Source: Pseudomonadota bacterium
GTDB lineage: Bacteria; Pseudomonadota; Alphaproteobacteria; Rhizobiales; Rhizobiaceae
DNA length: 58,622 nt
Assembly (NCBI GenBank): GCA_023451735.1
Contig: JAEXYH010000073.1
Span: 1 to 58,622 of the forward strand
Direction: 5' to 3'
Shown here one piece after another: positions 34,338-43,470 of the stretch. Positions within the stretch are counted from its first letter, which is position 1. Every line of letters begins with the position of its first letter. A model generated the notes under the pieces. The model was not told where the DNA came from. It made no database searches and saw nothing but the letters and a program-made list of their open reading frames with translations. Made by a program: the position numbers and the translations under genes.

Positions 34338-34943
34338 TTGGGAATTTCGGCACTGAAAGACAAGCGAGAACGCGGTTTTCTCGACGGCCAGTTCCTGATC
34401 GCCATGCCGGGTGTTCAGGATGGCAGTTTCGCGCGCAGCGTCGTCTATATCTGCGCCCACTCGCCTGCCGGTGCCATGGGTTTCATCATCAACAGGCAGC
34501 AGGACCTCTCCTTCCCGGATGTGCTCGAACACCTGAAGCTGGTCGAGGAGCCGCATACGGGTTTCCTGTCCGAACAGGCGCGTTATTTCCCTGTTCTCTA
34601 TGGTGGCCCGGTGGAAACGGGCAGGGGCTTCGTCCTGCATTCCGACGATTTTTCGAGCGAATCCTCCATTCCTGTCAGCGACGATATCTCGTTGACCGCA
34701 ACACTGGATATCTTGAGAGCGATCGCTGAAGGGAAGGGGCCGAGACGGGCTACTCTGCTGCTGGGTTATGCCGGCTGGGGGCCTGGGCAGCTCGAAGCGG
34801 AGGTCAGCAATAACGGCTGGCTCAATTGCGCACCTCAGGATGACATCATTTTCGATCCGGCCGTCGATACCAAATACGAGCGCGCGCTTGCCATCATGGG
34901 CGTCAGCCCGGAGATGCTTTCCACCGAAGCCGGTCACGCCTGA
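34338..34943 (+). CDS. YqgE/AlgH family protein
   Basis: A 201-residue member of UPF0301. The family pattern is clear: GQFLIAMPGVQDGSFARSVVYICAHS, GAMGFIINRQ, YFPVLYGGPVETGRGFVLH, and LLGYAGWGPGQLEAEVSNNGWL. The function is not settled in any organism. The TTG at 34338 has GGGAGG upstream at about 5 bases, so an unusual start is accepted. It is divergent from the DsbD-alpha-like gene; csbD follows. Confidence 0.92.
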   Translation: MGISALKDKRERGFLDGQFLIAMPGVQDGSFARSVVYICAHSPAGAMGFIINRQQDLSFPDVLEHLKLVEEPHTGFLSEQARYFPVLYGGPVETGRGFVLHSDDFSSESSIPVSDDISLTATLDILRAIAEGKGPRRATLLLGYAGWGPGQLEAEVSNNGWLNCAPQDDIIFDPAVDTKYERALAIMGVSPEMLSTEAGHA

Positions 34944-35031
34944 CGACGGCCAGTGGAACGATATCCGCCCGACGGAGTTCTATTATCGCAAGGCGTTGAG
35001 AAGGCGCCGAAAGAGATAAGGAGAACGAGTA

Positions 35032-35223
35032 ATGGGTAGCACCGGCGATAAGATGGCAGGCAAGGGCAACGAAGTTGCCGGCAAGGTCAAGCAGGCTGCA
35101 GGCGACATGACCGACAATCCGAAGCTCAAGGCCAAGGGCAATGCTCAGGAAGCCAAGGGCCATGCCCAGCAGGCCAAGGGCAAAATCAAGGAAGCCGGCA
35201 AGGACTTCGTTGATCGCATGTAA
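35032..35223 (+). CDS. CsbD family stress protein
   Basis: A 63-residue hydrophilic protein with the CsbD pattern: STGDKMAGKGNEVAGKVKQA and DNPKLKAKGNAQEAKG, a repeated Lys/Ala/Gly helix unit. CsbD-like proteins rise under general stress in many bacteria; the molecular role is unknown. The ribosome site TAAGGAGA is strong. It is 88 bases after YqgE and 141 bases before the peptidase gene, with a hairpin in between. Confidence 0.9.
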   Translation: MGSTGDKMAGKGNEVAGKVKQAAGDMTDNPKLKAKGNAQEAKGHAQQAKGKIKEAGKDFVDRM

Positions 35224-35293
35224 TAACGGGATCTGACCAAATCTCGGAAATACCGGACCGCCCCGCGGTTCGAAGAATGATCTCCAGTCATTT

Positions 35294-35331
35294 GAGAAAC
35301 CTGTTTCGGCCATGCCGGGGCAGGTTTTCTC
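35294..35331 (+). terminator. Stem-loop after csbD
   Basis: GAGAAACCTG and CAGGTTTTCTC pair with one bulged T around a 17-base loop, about 70 bases after the csbD stop. A plausible terminator with imperfect form. Confidence 0.4.
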
Positions 35332-35364
35332 TATGTCCTCCCTCCATAGACGCGGATCCCGCCC

Positions 35365-36426
35365 ATGCGCCTTTTCGATTGCGATCACTGCGGACAGCCC
35401 ATTCATTTCGATAACCGGGATTGCATGAATTGCGGTTCCCGTTTGGCCTTCGTGCCGGAAACCCTTGCCATGCACGCGCTCCAGCCGGTCGATGGCGAGG
35501 ACTTATGGTCGCTGATCGCAAGGCCACAACACAAGGTGCGGCTGTGCGCCAATGCCGGCATGGATATTTGCAACTGGACGGTTCTGGCGGATGATCCCAA
35601 TCCCTTCTGCCCTGCCTGCCGACATAACCGTTTGGTGCCGGATGCTTCTACCGAAGATGGCTTGAGGCAATGGCGGCGCATCAGCCAGGCGCAGCGCCAT
35701 CTCTTTTATTCCCTGCTGAAATGGAACCTGCCGCGCATCAATCGCGACGAGGACCCGGTCGGCGGGCTTGTTTTTGACTTCCTCATTGATGAGCTCCAGC
35801 CCGACGGCACGGTGAAGGCCGCAATGACGGGCCACGAAAACGGTCTGATCGCCATTCGCGCCGCCGAGGCCGACGACGCTACCCGCGAGCAGATCAGGGT
35901 CTCGATGAACGAGCCATACCGTACCATGCTCGGCCATTTCCGCCACGAAACAGGTCATTACATCTGGGACAAGATGGTTCGTGACGGTGACAGGCTGGAT
36001 GAGTTCCGCGCGGTCTTCGGCGACGAGACGGTCGATTACGGAGAAGCGCTGAGGCGCAATTACGAGGAAGGCCCGCCGCCGAACTGGCAGGAATTCTTCA
36101 TCTCCACCTATGCCAGCTCCCATCCTTGGGAGGATTTTGCCGAATGTTTCGCCCACTACATCCATATCGTCGACACGCTGGAAACGGCGCGGTCCTACGG
36201 CATGTCGATCGATCCCCGCCGGCACGAGGAGCTGTCTGCCGAAGTGGACTTCAATCCCTATCGGGCCGAGAGCGCCGAACAGCTCGTCTCCGCCTGGATC
36301 CCTTTCAGTCTGGCGATCAACGGCATTCACCGCTCGATGGGTGTTCCGGACCTCTACCCGTTCATCCTGACACCGGCAGTAACCGCAAAACTGCAGTTCG
36401 TGCATGACCTGGTGTTAAGGCGGTAG
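35365..36426 (+). CDS. Putative zinc-binding metallopeptidase with N-terminal zinc ribbon
   Basis: A 353-residue protein. Residues 1-95 hold a zinc ribbon with CDHCG and CMNCG pairs and later CNW and CPAC. The remainder carries the metallopeptidase motif HETGH in LGHFRHETGHYIWDKMV near residue 195, and a likely third ligand Glu in PWEDFAECFAHYIHIVDTLE. This is the architecture of the putative zinc-binding metallopeptidase family (zinc ribbon plus gluzincin-like domain); substrate unknown. No signal peptide is present. It converges with the GGDEF/EAL gene. Confidence 0.88.
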   Translation: MRLFDCDHCGQPIHFDNRDCMNCGSRLAFVPETLAMHALQPVDGEDLWSLIARPQHKVRLCANAGMDICNWTVLADDPNPFCPACRHNRLVPDASTEDGLRQWRRISQAQRHLFYSLLKWNLPRINRDEDPVGGLVFDFLIDELQPDGTVKAAMTGHENGLIAIRAAEADDATREQIRVSMNEPYRTMLGHFRHETGHYIWDKMVRDGDRLDEFRAVFGDETVDYGEALRRNYEEGPPPNWQEFFISTYASSHPWEDFAECFAHYIHIVDTLETARSYGMSIDPRRHEELSAEVDFNPYRAESAEQLVSAWIPFSLAINGIHRSMGVPDLYPFILTPAVTAKLQFVHDLVLRR

Positions 36427-36441
36427 GGGTGCCGCCAGCTT

Positions 36442-36463
36442 ATCTCCCCCTTTTAGGGGAGAT
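36442..36463. terminator. Bidirectional stem-loop between convergent genes
   Basis: Perfect 8-base inverted repeat ATCTCCCC and GGGGAGAT with a 6-base loop CTTTTA, in the 51 bases between the peptidase and GGDEF/EAL stops. Such ATCTCCCC hairpins recur in rhizobial intergenic DNA. Confidence 0.6.
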
Positions 36464-36477
36464 CGAAGAGAGCGACC

Positions 36478-39390
36478 TTAAGCCCGTTTCGTCAGCGGAA
36501 ACCGCTCCTTCAGGAGGCGCTGCATCGCCTCGCTGGTGGCAGGCGGGCCGAAAAGGTAGCTTTGGCCGAAATGGCAGCCCATCTTGGCAAGCTCCATCGC
36601 GTCTTCGTCCGTCTGGATACCTTCGGCCACGACTGCCATTTCCAGCCCCCGCGCCATGGCGATGACGGAGCGAAGCAGGATCACGCCCTTTTCGCTCATA
36701 TCTCCGACAAGTGTCTTGTCGAGCTTGATCATGTCGAACGGGAACTGGGTCAGATAGGCGAGTGAGGAATAGCCGGTACCGAAATCGTCGAGCGCCAGGC
36801 TGATGCCGGTTTCCTTGAGCTTGGCGAGGATCAGCCGGGCCTGTTCCGGGTTTTCCATCATCAGCGACTCTGTCAGCTCCAGCTTTAGCTGATGCGGGTT
36901 GACCTGCGTCTTGGAGATCAGTGCCCTGACGTCGTTATAGAGGTCCGCATTGAGCAACTGCGCGCTGGAGAGATTGACCGAGACGAAGATCGGCACTTCG
37001 CCGGTCTGCTCCTGCCAGGAAACGAGATCGGTGGCTGCACGCTCCATGGCGAACACGCCGAGCGGGCCGATAAGGTCCGACATTTCGGCGATCGGGATGA
37101 ATTCCGCTGGCGGAATGCTGCCGCGCTTGGGGTGTTCCCACCGCATCAAGGCTTCAAAGCCGGCGATCTCGCCGTCCTTCAGCGATATGATCGGCTGATA
37201 GGCGAGCGAAAGTTCCTTGCGTTCGATCGCACGGCGAAGATCGGTCTCGATCTGCAGCCGGTCGGTACCGGAGGTGCGGAAGATCGGCCGGAACGGCTCC
37301 ACCTTGTTGCCACCGCCGCGCTTGGCCCGGTACATGGCCAGTTCCGCATCAGCCAGGAGACCGGCAGCGCTTTCCTGCTGATCGACGAAGGAAGCAAGTC
37401 CGATCGACGCGGTCAGCACGATCTCGCGATTGGCATAGTTGATCGGCACCATGATCGCCTGCGATACAGCCTCGGCAAAATCGGCGATCTTGGCCGGGTC
37501 GCGTTCGGAAACGAGAATCAAGCCGAACTGGTCGCCGGCAAGCCGCGCAAGCGTATCCTGCGGCTTCATCAGACGCCGCAGACGTCGGGTAATCGCGATC
37601 AGCATGTTGTCGCCGGCCGCAATCCCGAGGCTGTCGTTCACCTGTTTGTAGCGGTCGAGATCGATCGCCATCACCGTCGGGCGCACGGTGTCACCGCTGG
37701 AGGCAAGCGTCAGCACACCTTGCAGGCGATCGAGGAAGATCTGCCGGTTCGGCAGGCCTGTCAGGTTGTCGTGCAACGCATCCTGCAACAATCGTTCGAC
37801 AGAATTCTTCTGCTCGGTGACGTCGATGATGATGCCGACGCAGCGGATGATCTCGCCATTGGAGCCGAGCACCGGCCGGGCGCGGATCTGCAGCCAGTGG
37901 AAATGCCCGTCTTCGGCGCGAATACGGAATTCGTGATGCAGCCGCCCGCGGCGATGTTCAAGCAGCACGTCGAGTGTGGCGCGAAAACGGTCGCGGTCGT
38001 CGGGATGAAGCCGTGGAACCCAATTGCGCACCGGACCATGCATGGCCCCGGCCTCAAGCCCGAGACGTCCGGAAATATCCGGCGTGGTGACCACGCGGTC
38101 ACGTGCCACATCCCAGTCCCACACGGTATCGCCGGAGCCCGTCAGCGCGAGCGACTGCCGTTCCAGATCGGAGAACAGGCCCTGCTGATAGGCGCCGCCG
38201 GCAAAGGCGTGCTGCATGACTGTGAAGCCGATAAGAAGCACGATCAGGACGAGGCCGCCGCCGAGCGCCGGCTGGATGATGTCGTTGTCGAGCTGCCCCG
38301 TTACCGTCAGCCAGCTGCCGAACAGCCAGACAAGGATCAGCGTCCATGTCGGCACGAGCAGGATCGCGCGGTCGTAGCGGTTGAAACCGAGATAGATGAT
38401 CAGCAGGATGCCAACGGTACCTGTCAGCGCAAACGAAAGCCGGGCGATGCCCGCGGCAACCGACGGATCGTAGATCGCCACGCCGCCGAGCAGCCCGAGA
38501 CCGACGACCCAGGCAAGCGTCGCATAACCCAGATGCACGTGCCAGCGGTTGAGGTTCAGGTAGGTGAACAGGAAGATCACCAGCGAGGAGGCGAGCGCCA
38601 CTTCCGCACCCGCGCGCCATATACGCTGGTCGCTGGAGGTGATGGTGATCAGCTTGTCTAGGAAACCGAAGTCGACGCAGATATAGGCAAGCACCGCCCA
38701 GGCAAGGGCAGCGGCCGCCGGCAGCATCGATGTGCCTTTGACGACGAAAAGGATCGTCAGGAACACCGCCAGAAGACCGGCAATGCCGAGCACGATGCCG
38801 CGATAGAGCGTGAACGAGTTGACCGTGTCCTTGTAGGCATCCGGCTGCCAGAGATAGATCTGCGGCAGGGAAGGGGTCGCCAGTTCCGCCACGAAAGTGA
38901 TCGTCGAGCCCGGATTGAGCGTGATGCGGAAGACGTCGGCATCCGGACTTGGCAGGCGGTCGAGCGAAAAGCCTTCGGACGGCGTGATCGCAATGATGCG
39001 CTGCGAGCCGAGGTCGGGCCAGAACACTTTGGAGCCGACGAGACGGAAATGCGGGGCGACGATGACACGCTCAAGCTGCTCTTCCGACACGTTGGACAGC
39101 GCAAACACCGCCCAGTCGCCCTGGTGGCCGGGATTGCTGGATCTGACTTCGATGCGTCGCCTGATCCCGTCGCCGCCCGCCGCGGTGGAAACCTGGAAGG
39201 CCTCGCCCTGGTTGGCATAGATGTCGGTCGTGGCGGTCAGGTCGAGCGCCGTGTCGTCGCGGGAGATTTTCACCGGTTCGGCAGCACGCGCACCGGCAAG
39301 CCCGAACGCCAGAAGAGCGACGATTGTCAGCAGCAGGAATTTCAGGCCGAAGGCCCGATACGCAAAACTAAAACGCATACCGTCGATCAT
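36478..39390 (-). CDS. Multi-pass sensor PAS-GGDEF-EAL protein, GGDEF degenerate
   Basis: A 970-residue protein predicted to degrade cyclic di-GMP. An N-terminal signal-like helix (about 14-36), a periplasmic domain (about 37-195) and seven hydrophobic helices (about 200-400) resemble the 7TMR-DISM sensors. A PAS domain follows (about 412-530). The GGDEF motif is AGDQF at residues 618-622, so cyclase activity is unlikely. The EAL motif near 746 is intact (GFEALMRWEHP), with VNLSSAQLL, LTESLMMEN, DDFGTGYSS and AEGIQ. The ATG overlaps the upstream GNAT stop as ATGA. It ends the minus-strand thrC cluster. Confidence 0.92.
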   Translation of the reverse strand: MIDGMRFSFAYRAFGLKFLLLTIVALLAFGLAGARAAEPVKISRDDTALDLTATTDIYANQGEAFQVSTAAGGDGIRRRIEVRSSNPGHQGDWAVFALSNVSEEQLERVIVAPHFRLVGSKVFWPDLGSQRIIAITPSEGFSLDRLPSPDADVFRITLNPGSTITFVAELATPSLPQIYLWQPDAYKDTVNSFTLYRGIVLGIAGLLAVFLTILFVVKGTSMLPAAAALAWAVLAYICVDFGFLDKLITITSSDQRIWRAGAEVALASSLVIFLFTYLNLNRWHVHLGYATLAWVVGLGLLGGVAIYDPSVAAGIARLSFALTGTVGILLIIYLGFNRYDRAILLVPTWTLILVWLFGSWLTVTGQLDNDIIQPALGGGLVLIVLLIGFTVMQHAFAGGAYQQGLFSDLERQSLALTGSGDTVWDWDVARDRVVTTPDISGRLGLEAGAMHGPVRNWVPRLHPDDRDRFRATLDVLLEHRRGRLHHEFRIRAEDGHFHWLQIRARPVLGSNGEIIRCVGIIIDVTEQKNSVERLLQDALHDNLTGLPNRQIFLDRLQGVLTLASSGDTVRPTVMAIDLDRYKQVNDSLGIAAGDNMLIAITRRLRRLMKPQDTLARLAGDQFGLILVSERDPAKIADFAEAVSQAIMVPINYANREIVLTASIGLASFVDQQESAAGLLADAELAMYRAKRGGGNKVEPFRPIFRTSGTDRLQIETDLRRAIERKELSLAYQPIISLKDGEIAGFEALMRWEHPKRGSIPPAEFIPIAEMSDLIGPLGVFAMERAATDLVSWQEQTGEVPIFVSVNLSSAQLLNADLYNDVRALISKTQVNPHQLKLELTESLMMENPEQARLILAKLKETGISLALDDFGTGYSSLAYLTQFPFDMIKLDKTLVGDMSEKGVILLRSVIAMARGLEMAVVAEGIQTDEDAMELAKMGCHFGQSYLFGPPATSEAMQRLLKERFPLTKRA

Positions 39391-39998
39391 GGCCCGACCA
39401 TTTTCCCGAACTCGCCGTCTTCCGGCAACCGGGAAAACATCATGTGGTCACGCCACTCGCCGTTTATTTTGAGATATTTCCGCAAAAGACCTTCCCGCTC
39501 GAAGCCGGCTTTTTCGAGTAGCCGGATGCTCTTCCAATTGTCCGGAATACAGGCTGCCTCGATCCGGTGCAACTGAAGTCCGCCATAGATATACGGGATT
39601 GCCACTCTCAATGCGGCCAACATATGGCCTTGGCCCGCATGTTTTTCGCCCATCCAGTATCCGACCATGCAGCTTTGCGCGGCACCGCGGCGGATATAGC
39701 CGATGGTCAGGCCGCCAAGCAGGGTCATGTCTTCCTTCCGGAAAAGCAGCATCGGCATGGCGAGACCCGTTGCATGTTCCTGCTGCGCGCGCAGTACGCG
39801 GGCGCGAAACGAGCTTTCCGTCAGCTCGTCCGCACGCCATGTCGGCTCCCATGGCTGCAGGAAACTGCGGCTCTCCGAACGCAGCCTGTACCAGCTCTTG
39901 TAGTCGGAATTTTGTGGAAGCCTCAGAACATGCTGAGGCCCGGATAATTCCGGCGTGTCCGGTTGACGGGATAGGAACCGGAACACCGATCGACCCAT
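39387..39998 (-). CDS. RimJ/RimL-type GNAT N-acetyltransferase
   Basis: A 203-residue acetyltransferase resembling the ribosomal-protein N-acetyltransferases: LLGGLTIGYIRRGAAQSCMVGYWMGEKHAGQGHMLAAL, then LQLHRIEAACIPDNWKSIRLLEKAGFEREGLLRKYLKINGEWRD split over the usual beta-bulge. Which amine it modifies cannot be told. The ATG at 39998 starts 20 bases after the M16 peptidase stop; the frame to 40148 runs inside that gene and is rejected. Its stop overlaps the next start as ATGA. Confidence 0.9.
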   Translation of the reverse strand: MGRSVFRFLSRQPDTPELSGPQHVLRLPQNSDYKSWYRLRSESRSFLQPWEPTWRADELTESSFRARVLRAQQEHATGLAMPMLLFRKEDMTLLGGLTIGYIRRGAAQSCMVGYWMGEKHAGQGHMLAALRVAIPYIYGGLQLHRIEAACIPDNWKSIRLLEKAGFEREGLLRKYLKINGEWRDHMMFSRLPEDGEFGKMVGP

Positions 39999-40017
39999 TT
40001 CGCTTCGGGGCCTCTGT

Positions 40018-41313
40018 TCAGCTGGCCGCTTTCGCCGTGACGACCGGGGATGAAAGCGCCGCCGCGATGTCTGACATCGGGGCAAGCTTTTCGATCGGTC
40101 CGACGGCGGAAAGTGTCGGTACGGTGTCGAAGAACAGGCGTCCGGCAAGGTCGGTGAGCCGCTGGGTGGTGATCCCTTCCAGGCGCTCCATCATCTCCTC
40201 GTTGGGAATGGACCGGCCGTAGAGCATCATCTGCCGGGCGATCTGGCCGGCGCGGGCGGCCGGGCTTTCCTGGCCCATCAGAAGCTGCGCGCGGATCTGC
40301 GCGCGGGCGCGATCGATTTCCACCTGATGGATCGTGTCCGCTGACTTGTGCAATTCGTCGATGATGACCGGGATCAGCTTCGGCAGGTCGTCGGCGCCGG
40401 TCGCGGCATGGATGCCGAAGATGCCGGTGTCGGAAAAGCCCCAATGGAAGGCATAGACGGAATAACACAGGCCGCGATGCTCGCGCACTTCCTGGAACAG
40501 GCGGGAGGACATGCCGCCGCCGAGGATGTTGGCAAGGATCTGCGAACAGTAGAAGTCGCGCATGTGATAGGCCTTGCCCTCGAAACCGAGCAGGACCTGG
40601 GTATCCATCAGATCACGTTCCTCGCGCACGTCGCCGCCGATATAACGTGCAGCATCGAAGACCGGCGGTGCGCTGGCGAGCTGCGGAAGGCTGGCGAAAC
40701 GCTCCTCGACCTGTTTGCAGAAGGTTTGGTGGTCGACGGCGCCGGCCGCGACCACAAACATCCGGTCGGTCGTATAATTGCGCGAGAGATAACCGCGGAT
40801 CTGCGAAGGCGTGAAGCTTTTCACCCGTTCGGGCGTGCCGAGAATGGCGCGCCCGATTGTCTGGCCGCGATAGGCGACCTCGGAAAACTTGTCGAAGACA
40901 ACGTCGTCCGGCGTGTCGTTGGCCGCGCCGATTTCCTGAAGGATGACATGCTTTTCGCGGCGCAGCTCTTCCTCGTCGAATTCCGACTCCGTCAGAATGT
41001 CGGCAAGGATATCGACCGCCAGCGGCACATGATCCTTGAGCACGCGGGCGTAATAAGACGTTGTCTCGGTCGAGGTCGCGGCGTTGAGCTCGCCGCCGAC
41101 ATCCTCGATCTGCTCGGCGATGTCGCGGGCGCTGCGTCGTGCCGTACCCTTGAAAGCCATGTGCTCGAGAAGATGAGCAATGCCATGCTCTTCCTCCGTC
41201 TCGTTGCGCGATCCGGACTTGATCCACACACCGAGCGCGACGCTTTCCAGATGCGGCATGGTTTCGGTGACGACGGTAAGCCCGGAGGGGAGCCGGGTAA
41301 TCTCTACATTCAT
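40018..41313 (-). CDS. M16 family zinc peptidase (processing-peptidase-like)
   Basis: A 431-residue protein of the pitrilysin/MPP family. The inverse zinc motif HLLEH lies in GIAHLLEHMAFKGTARR near residues 47-51, with the downstream Glu in ELRREKHVILQEI. The second, non-catalytic half follows after about residue 230. Length and motif match the alphaproteobacterial relatives of mitochondrial processing peptidase. It lies 24 bases after thrC on the same strand, a pairing common in rhizobia. Confidence 0.94.
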   Translation of the reverse strand: MNVEITRLPSGLTVVTETMPHLESVALGVWIKSGSRNETEEEHGIAHLLEHMAFKGTARRSARDIAEQIEDVGGELNAATSTETTSYYARVLKDHVPLAVDILADILTESEFDEEELRREKHVILQEIGAANDTPDDVVFDKFSEVAYRGQTIGRAILGTPERVKSFTPSQIRGYLSRNYTTDRMFVVAAGAVDHQTFCKQVEERFASLPQLASAPPVFDAARYIGGDVREERDLMDTQVLLGFEGKAYHMRDFYCSQILANILGGGMSSRLFQEVREHRGLCYSVYAFHWGFSDTGIFGIHAATGADDLPKLIPVIIDELHKSADTIHQVEIDRARAQIRAQLLMGQESPAARAGQIARQMMLYGRSIPNEEMMERLEGITTQRLTDLAGRLFFDTVPTLSAVGPIEKLAPMSDIAAALSSPVVTAKAAS

Positions 41314-41337
41314 ACTAACGTCCTTGCGGCGCTTTCT

Positions 41338-42732
41338 TCACTTGGCCCGGGTGTGGCTGCCGATGAAAGTTTCGACGGCTTTCAGTTCCGGTTCAAGGAT
41401 GTCGAAGCGCTCCTCCCTTTGCATGAGATCAGCGAGCCATGATGGAAGCGCGGGATCAATTCCGCAAGCGGATTTTACCGCAGCCGGGAATTTGGCCGGA
41501 TGTGCGGTCGATAACGTTACCATCGGGCTGGATGGCTTTGCGTTCTTCTTGCCCACGAAAACACCGGTCGCCGTATGTGGATCGAGAAGGTAACCGGTGG
41601 CCGAAAGCGTCTCGCGGATCGTCTGTGCAACCTGCTTTTCCGTGGCGCGACCGGCGCGGAATTCGCGCTTGATCGTCTTCAGCGCCTTTTCCTTGATCTC
41701 GAAAGCGCCGGACTGTTTCAGCCCGTCCATCGAGCGGCGCACCGCGGCATCGTCGCGATCATAGGCTTCGAACAGAAGGCGTTCGAAATTCGACGAAATC
41801 TGGATATCCATCGAAGGCGAGGTGGTGGCCTTCACCCCCTTCATCTCGTAGCGGCCGGTCTTCAGCGTGCGGGCGAGGATGTCGTTGTCATTGGTAGCGA
41901 TGACGAGGCGGTCGATCGGCAGGCCCATCTTCTTTGCAACATATCCGGCGAAGATATCGCCGAAATTGCCGGTCGGCACCGTGAACGAGACCTTTCGGTC
42001 CGGCCCGCCGAGTGAAACGGCGGCAGTGAAGTAATAGACCACCTGCGCCATGATGCGCGCCCAGTTGATCGAGTTGACGCCCGAAAGCCTGACCTTGTCG
42101 CGGAAGGCCGCGTCGTTGAACATCTCTTTCACGAGGTTCTGGCAATCGTCGAAATTGCCGTTCACCGCAATTGCATGCACGTTCGACGCCGTCGAGGAGG
42201 TCATCTGGCGCTGCTGGACCGGCGAAACCTTGCCATGCGGGAAAAAGATGAAGATGTCGGTGCGCTCGCGGCCGGCAAACGCGTCGATCGCAGCCCCGCC
42301 CGTATCGCCCGAAGTGGCGCCGACGATCGTCGCTCGCTCGTTCCGCTCGGCAAGCACATGGTCCATCAGGCGTGCGAGCAGCTGCATCGCCACATCCTTG
42401 AACGCGAGCGTCGTGCCGTGGAAGAGTTCGAGGATGAAATCATTCGGTCCGACCTGAACCAGCGGCACGACGGCCGGATGCCGGAAAGTGGCATAAGCCT
42501 CGTCGATCATCGCCTTCAGCTTGGTCGACTCAATCTCGCCATCGACGAAAAGCGACAGGATTTCAAACGCGACCTCCTGATAGGATTTGCCGCGTAGCGC
42601 GCGAATCTGCTTTTTCGAAAGGGTAGGCCATTTGCGCGGGACATACAGGCCGCCGTCTTTTGCAAGACCTGCCATGAGCGCATCACGGAAGCCGAGAGCG
42701 GGTGCTGTGCCCCGGGTAGAAATGTATTCCAC
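41338..42732 (-). CDS. thrC: Threonine synthase
   Basis: Converts O-phosphohomoserine to threonine with PLP. The 464 residues match the long form. Markers are YISTRGTAPALGFRDALMAGLAKDGGLYVP at the start, the PLP lysine in LFHGTTLAFKDVAMQ, the phosphate loop ATSGDTGGAAIDAF, and VPTGNFGDIFAGYVAKKMG. The start is a GTG at 42732 with AAGG nearby. It heads the minus-strand run thrC, M16 peptidase, GNAT, GGDEF/EAL, and is divergent from the lipoprotein gene. Confidence 0.96.
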   Translation of the reverse strand: MEYISTRGTAPALGFRDALMAGLAKDGGLYVPRKWPTLSKKQIRALRGKSYQEVAFEILSLFVDGEIESTKLKAMIDEAYATFRHPAVVPLVQVGPNDFILELFHGTTLAFKDVAMQLLARLMDHVLAERNERATIVGATSGDTGGAAIDAFAGRERTDIFIFFPHGKVSPVQQRQMTSSTASNVHAIAVNGNFDDCQNLVKEMFNDAAFRDKVRLSGVNSINWARIMAQVVYYFTAAVSLGGPDRKVSFTVPTGNFGDIFAGYVAKKMGLPIDRLVIATNDNDILARTLKTGRYEMKGVKATTSPSMDIQISSNFERLLFEAYDRDDAAVRRSMDGLKQSGAFEIKEKALKTIKREFRAGRATEKQVAQTIRETLSATGYLLDPHTATGVFVGKKNAKPSSPMVTLSTAHPAKFPAAVKSACGIDPALPSWLADLMQREERFDILEPELKAVETFIGSHTRAK

Positions 42733-42857
42733 GACCTTGAATCCCTAATCGATTTTTGTTCCGACCGCTGATATAGACTATCGAAATCGGCGGTGAAAGA
42801 CCGGAATATGTCGGGTCGGTACCGTATCGGAAACGAGGCTGCAAAGGGTTGAGTAAC

Positions 42858-43421
42858 GTGGTTGGCAAGTTCTCTCGCGGTTTTCTGGCGGTATCCATGG
42901 CGGCTGTCCTCGGCGGCTGCAGTTCATCTTCGCCGGGTCTCGGCCTGACCTCTTCTGCACCTGACGCCAATGCGCAGCCCGTTACGCCGGTCGTGCAGGC
43001 CTATTGCCCGCAGGTCGTGATGCGCGACCAGAATGCCGTCTATCGCTCCTATGCGCGCGGCGGACAGGATAACCCTGACAAGCTGCTCTATCAGGTCTCG
43101 TTCAACGACGCGACGCGCCAGTGCACGGCCAATGAAACGACGCTGACCATCAATCTGGTCGCCCAGGGCCGCGTGGTTCAGGGGCCGGCCGGCACACCGG
43201 GTTCGGTCACGCTGCCGGTTCTGGTCGAGGTCGTGGACGGTGACAACGTGCTTTATTCGCAGAAGGTGGCCTATCCGGTCGATGTACCTGTCGGCGGCAC
43301 GCAGTTCATCTTCTCCAAGGCTGATATCCAGATCCCCAATGCTGCAGGCGGTGCGTCGCGCTTCACCCGTGTTCGTCTTGGCTTCGACAACGCCCCTGCA
43401 AAGAAGGGCCGGCGGTCTTAA
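42858..43421 (+). CDS. Hypothetical lipoprotein
   Basis: A 187-residue exported protein not matched to a named family. The N-terminus VVGKFSRGFLAVSMAAVLGGC is a lipoprotein signal with the lipobox LGGC near residue 20, followed by a Ser-rich linker and a domain with PVVQAYCPQVVMRDQNAVYRSY and a second half of beta-strand character (LPVLVEVVDGDNVLYSQKVAYPV). The GTG at 42858 is preferred since AAAGGG lies 9 bases upstream; a TTG at 42849 abuts the ribosome site. It lies upstream of the autotransporter gene in the same direction and could be an envelope partner. Confidence 0.8.
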   Translation: MVGKFSRGFLAVSMAAVLGGCSSSSPGLGLTSSAPDANAQPVTPVVQAYCPQVVMRDQNAVYRSYARGGQDNPDKLLYQVSFNDATRQCTANETTLTINLVAQGRVVQGPAGTPGSVTLPVLVEVVDGDNVLYSQKVAYPVDVPVGGTQFIFSKADIQIPNAAGGASRFTRVRLGFDNAPAKKGRRS

Positions 43422-43454
43422 ATCGCCACTTTCAGGCGTCCGTGGATGGAGGCG

Positions 43455-43470
43455 TTAAGCCTCCGTTAAC
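43455..43470 (+). promoter_or_regulatory. CtrA-type box upstream of the autotransporter
   Basis: TTAA-GCCTCCG-TTAAC is a perfect match to the full CtrA site TTAA-N7-TTAAC. It lies about 90 bases before the autotransporter start and 34 bases after the lipoprotein stop. The left part is embedded in a 6-base inverted repeat GGAGGC and GCCTCC at 43448-43464, which could act as a weak terminator for the lipoprotein gene. Confidence 0.6.

Noticed and set aside
36892..38661. Plus-strand frame of 589 codons opposite the GGDEF-EAL gene
   Set aside because: No domain; the minus strand has clear PAS, GGDEF-like and EAL motifs.
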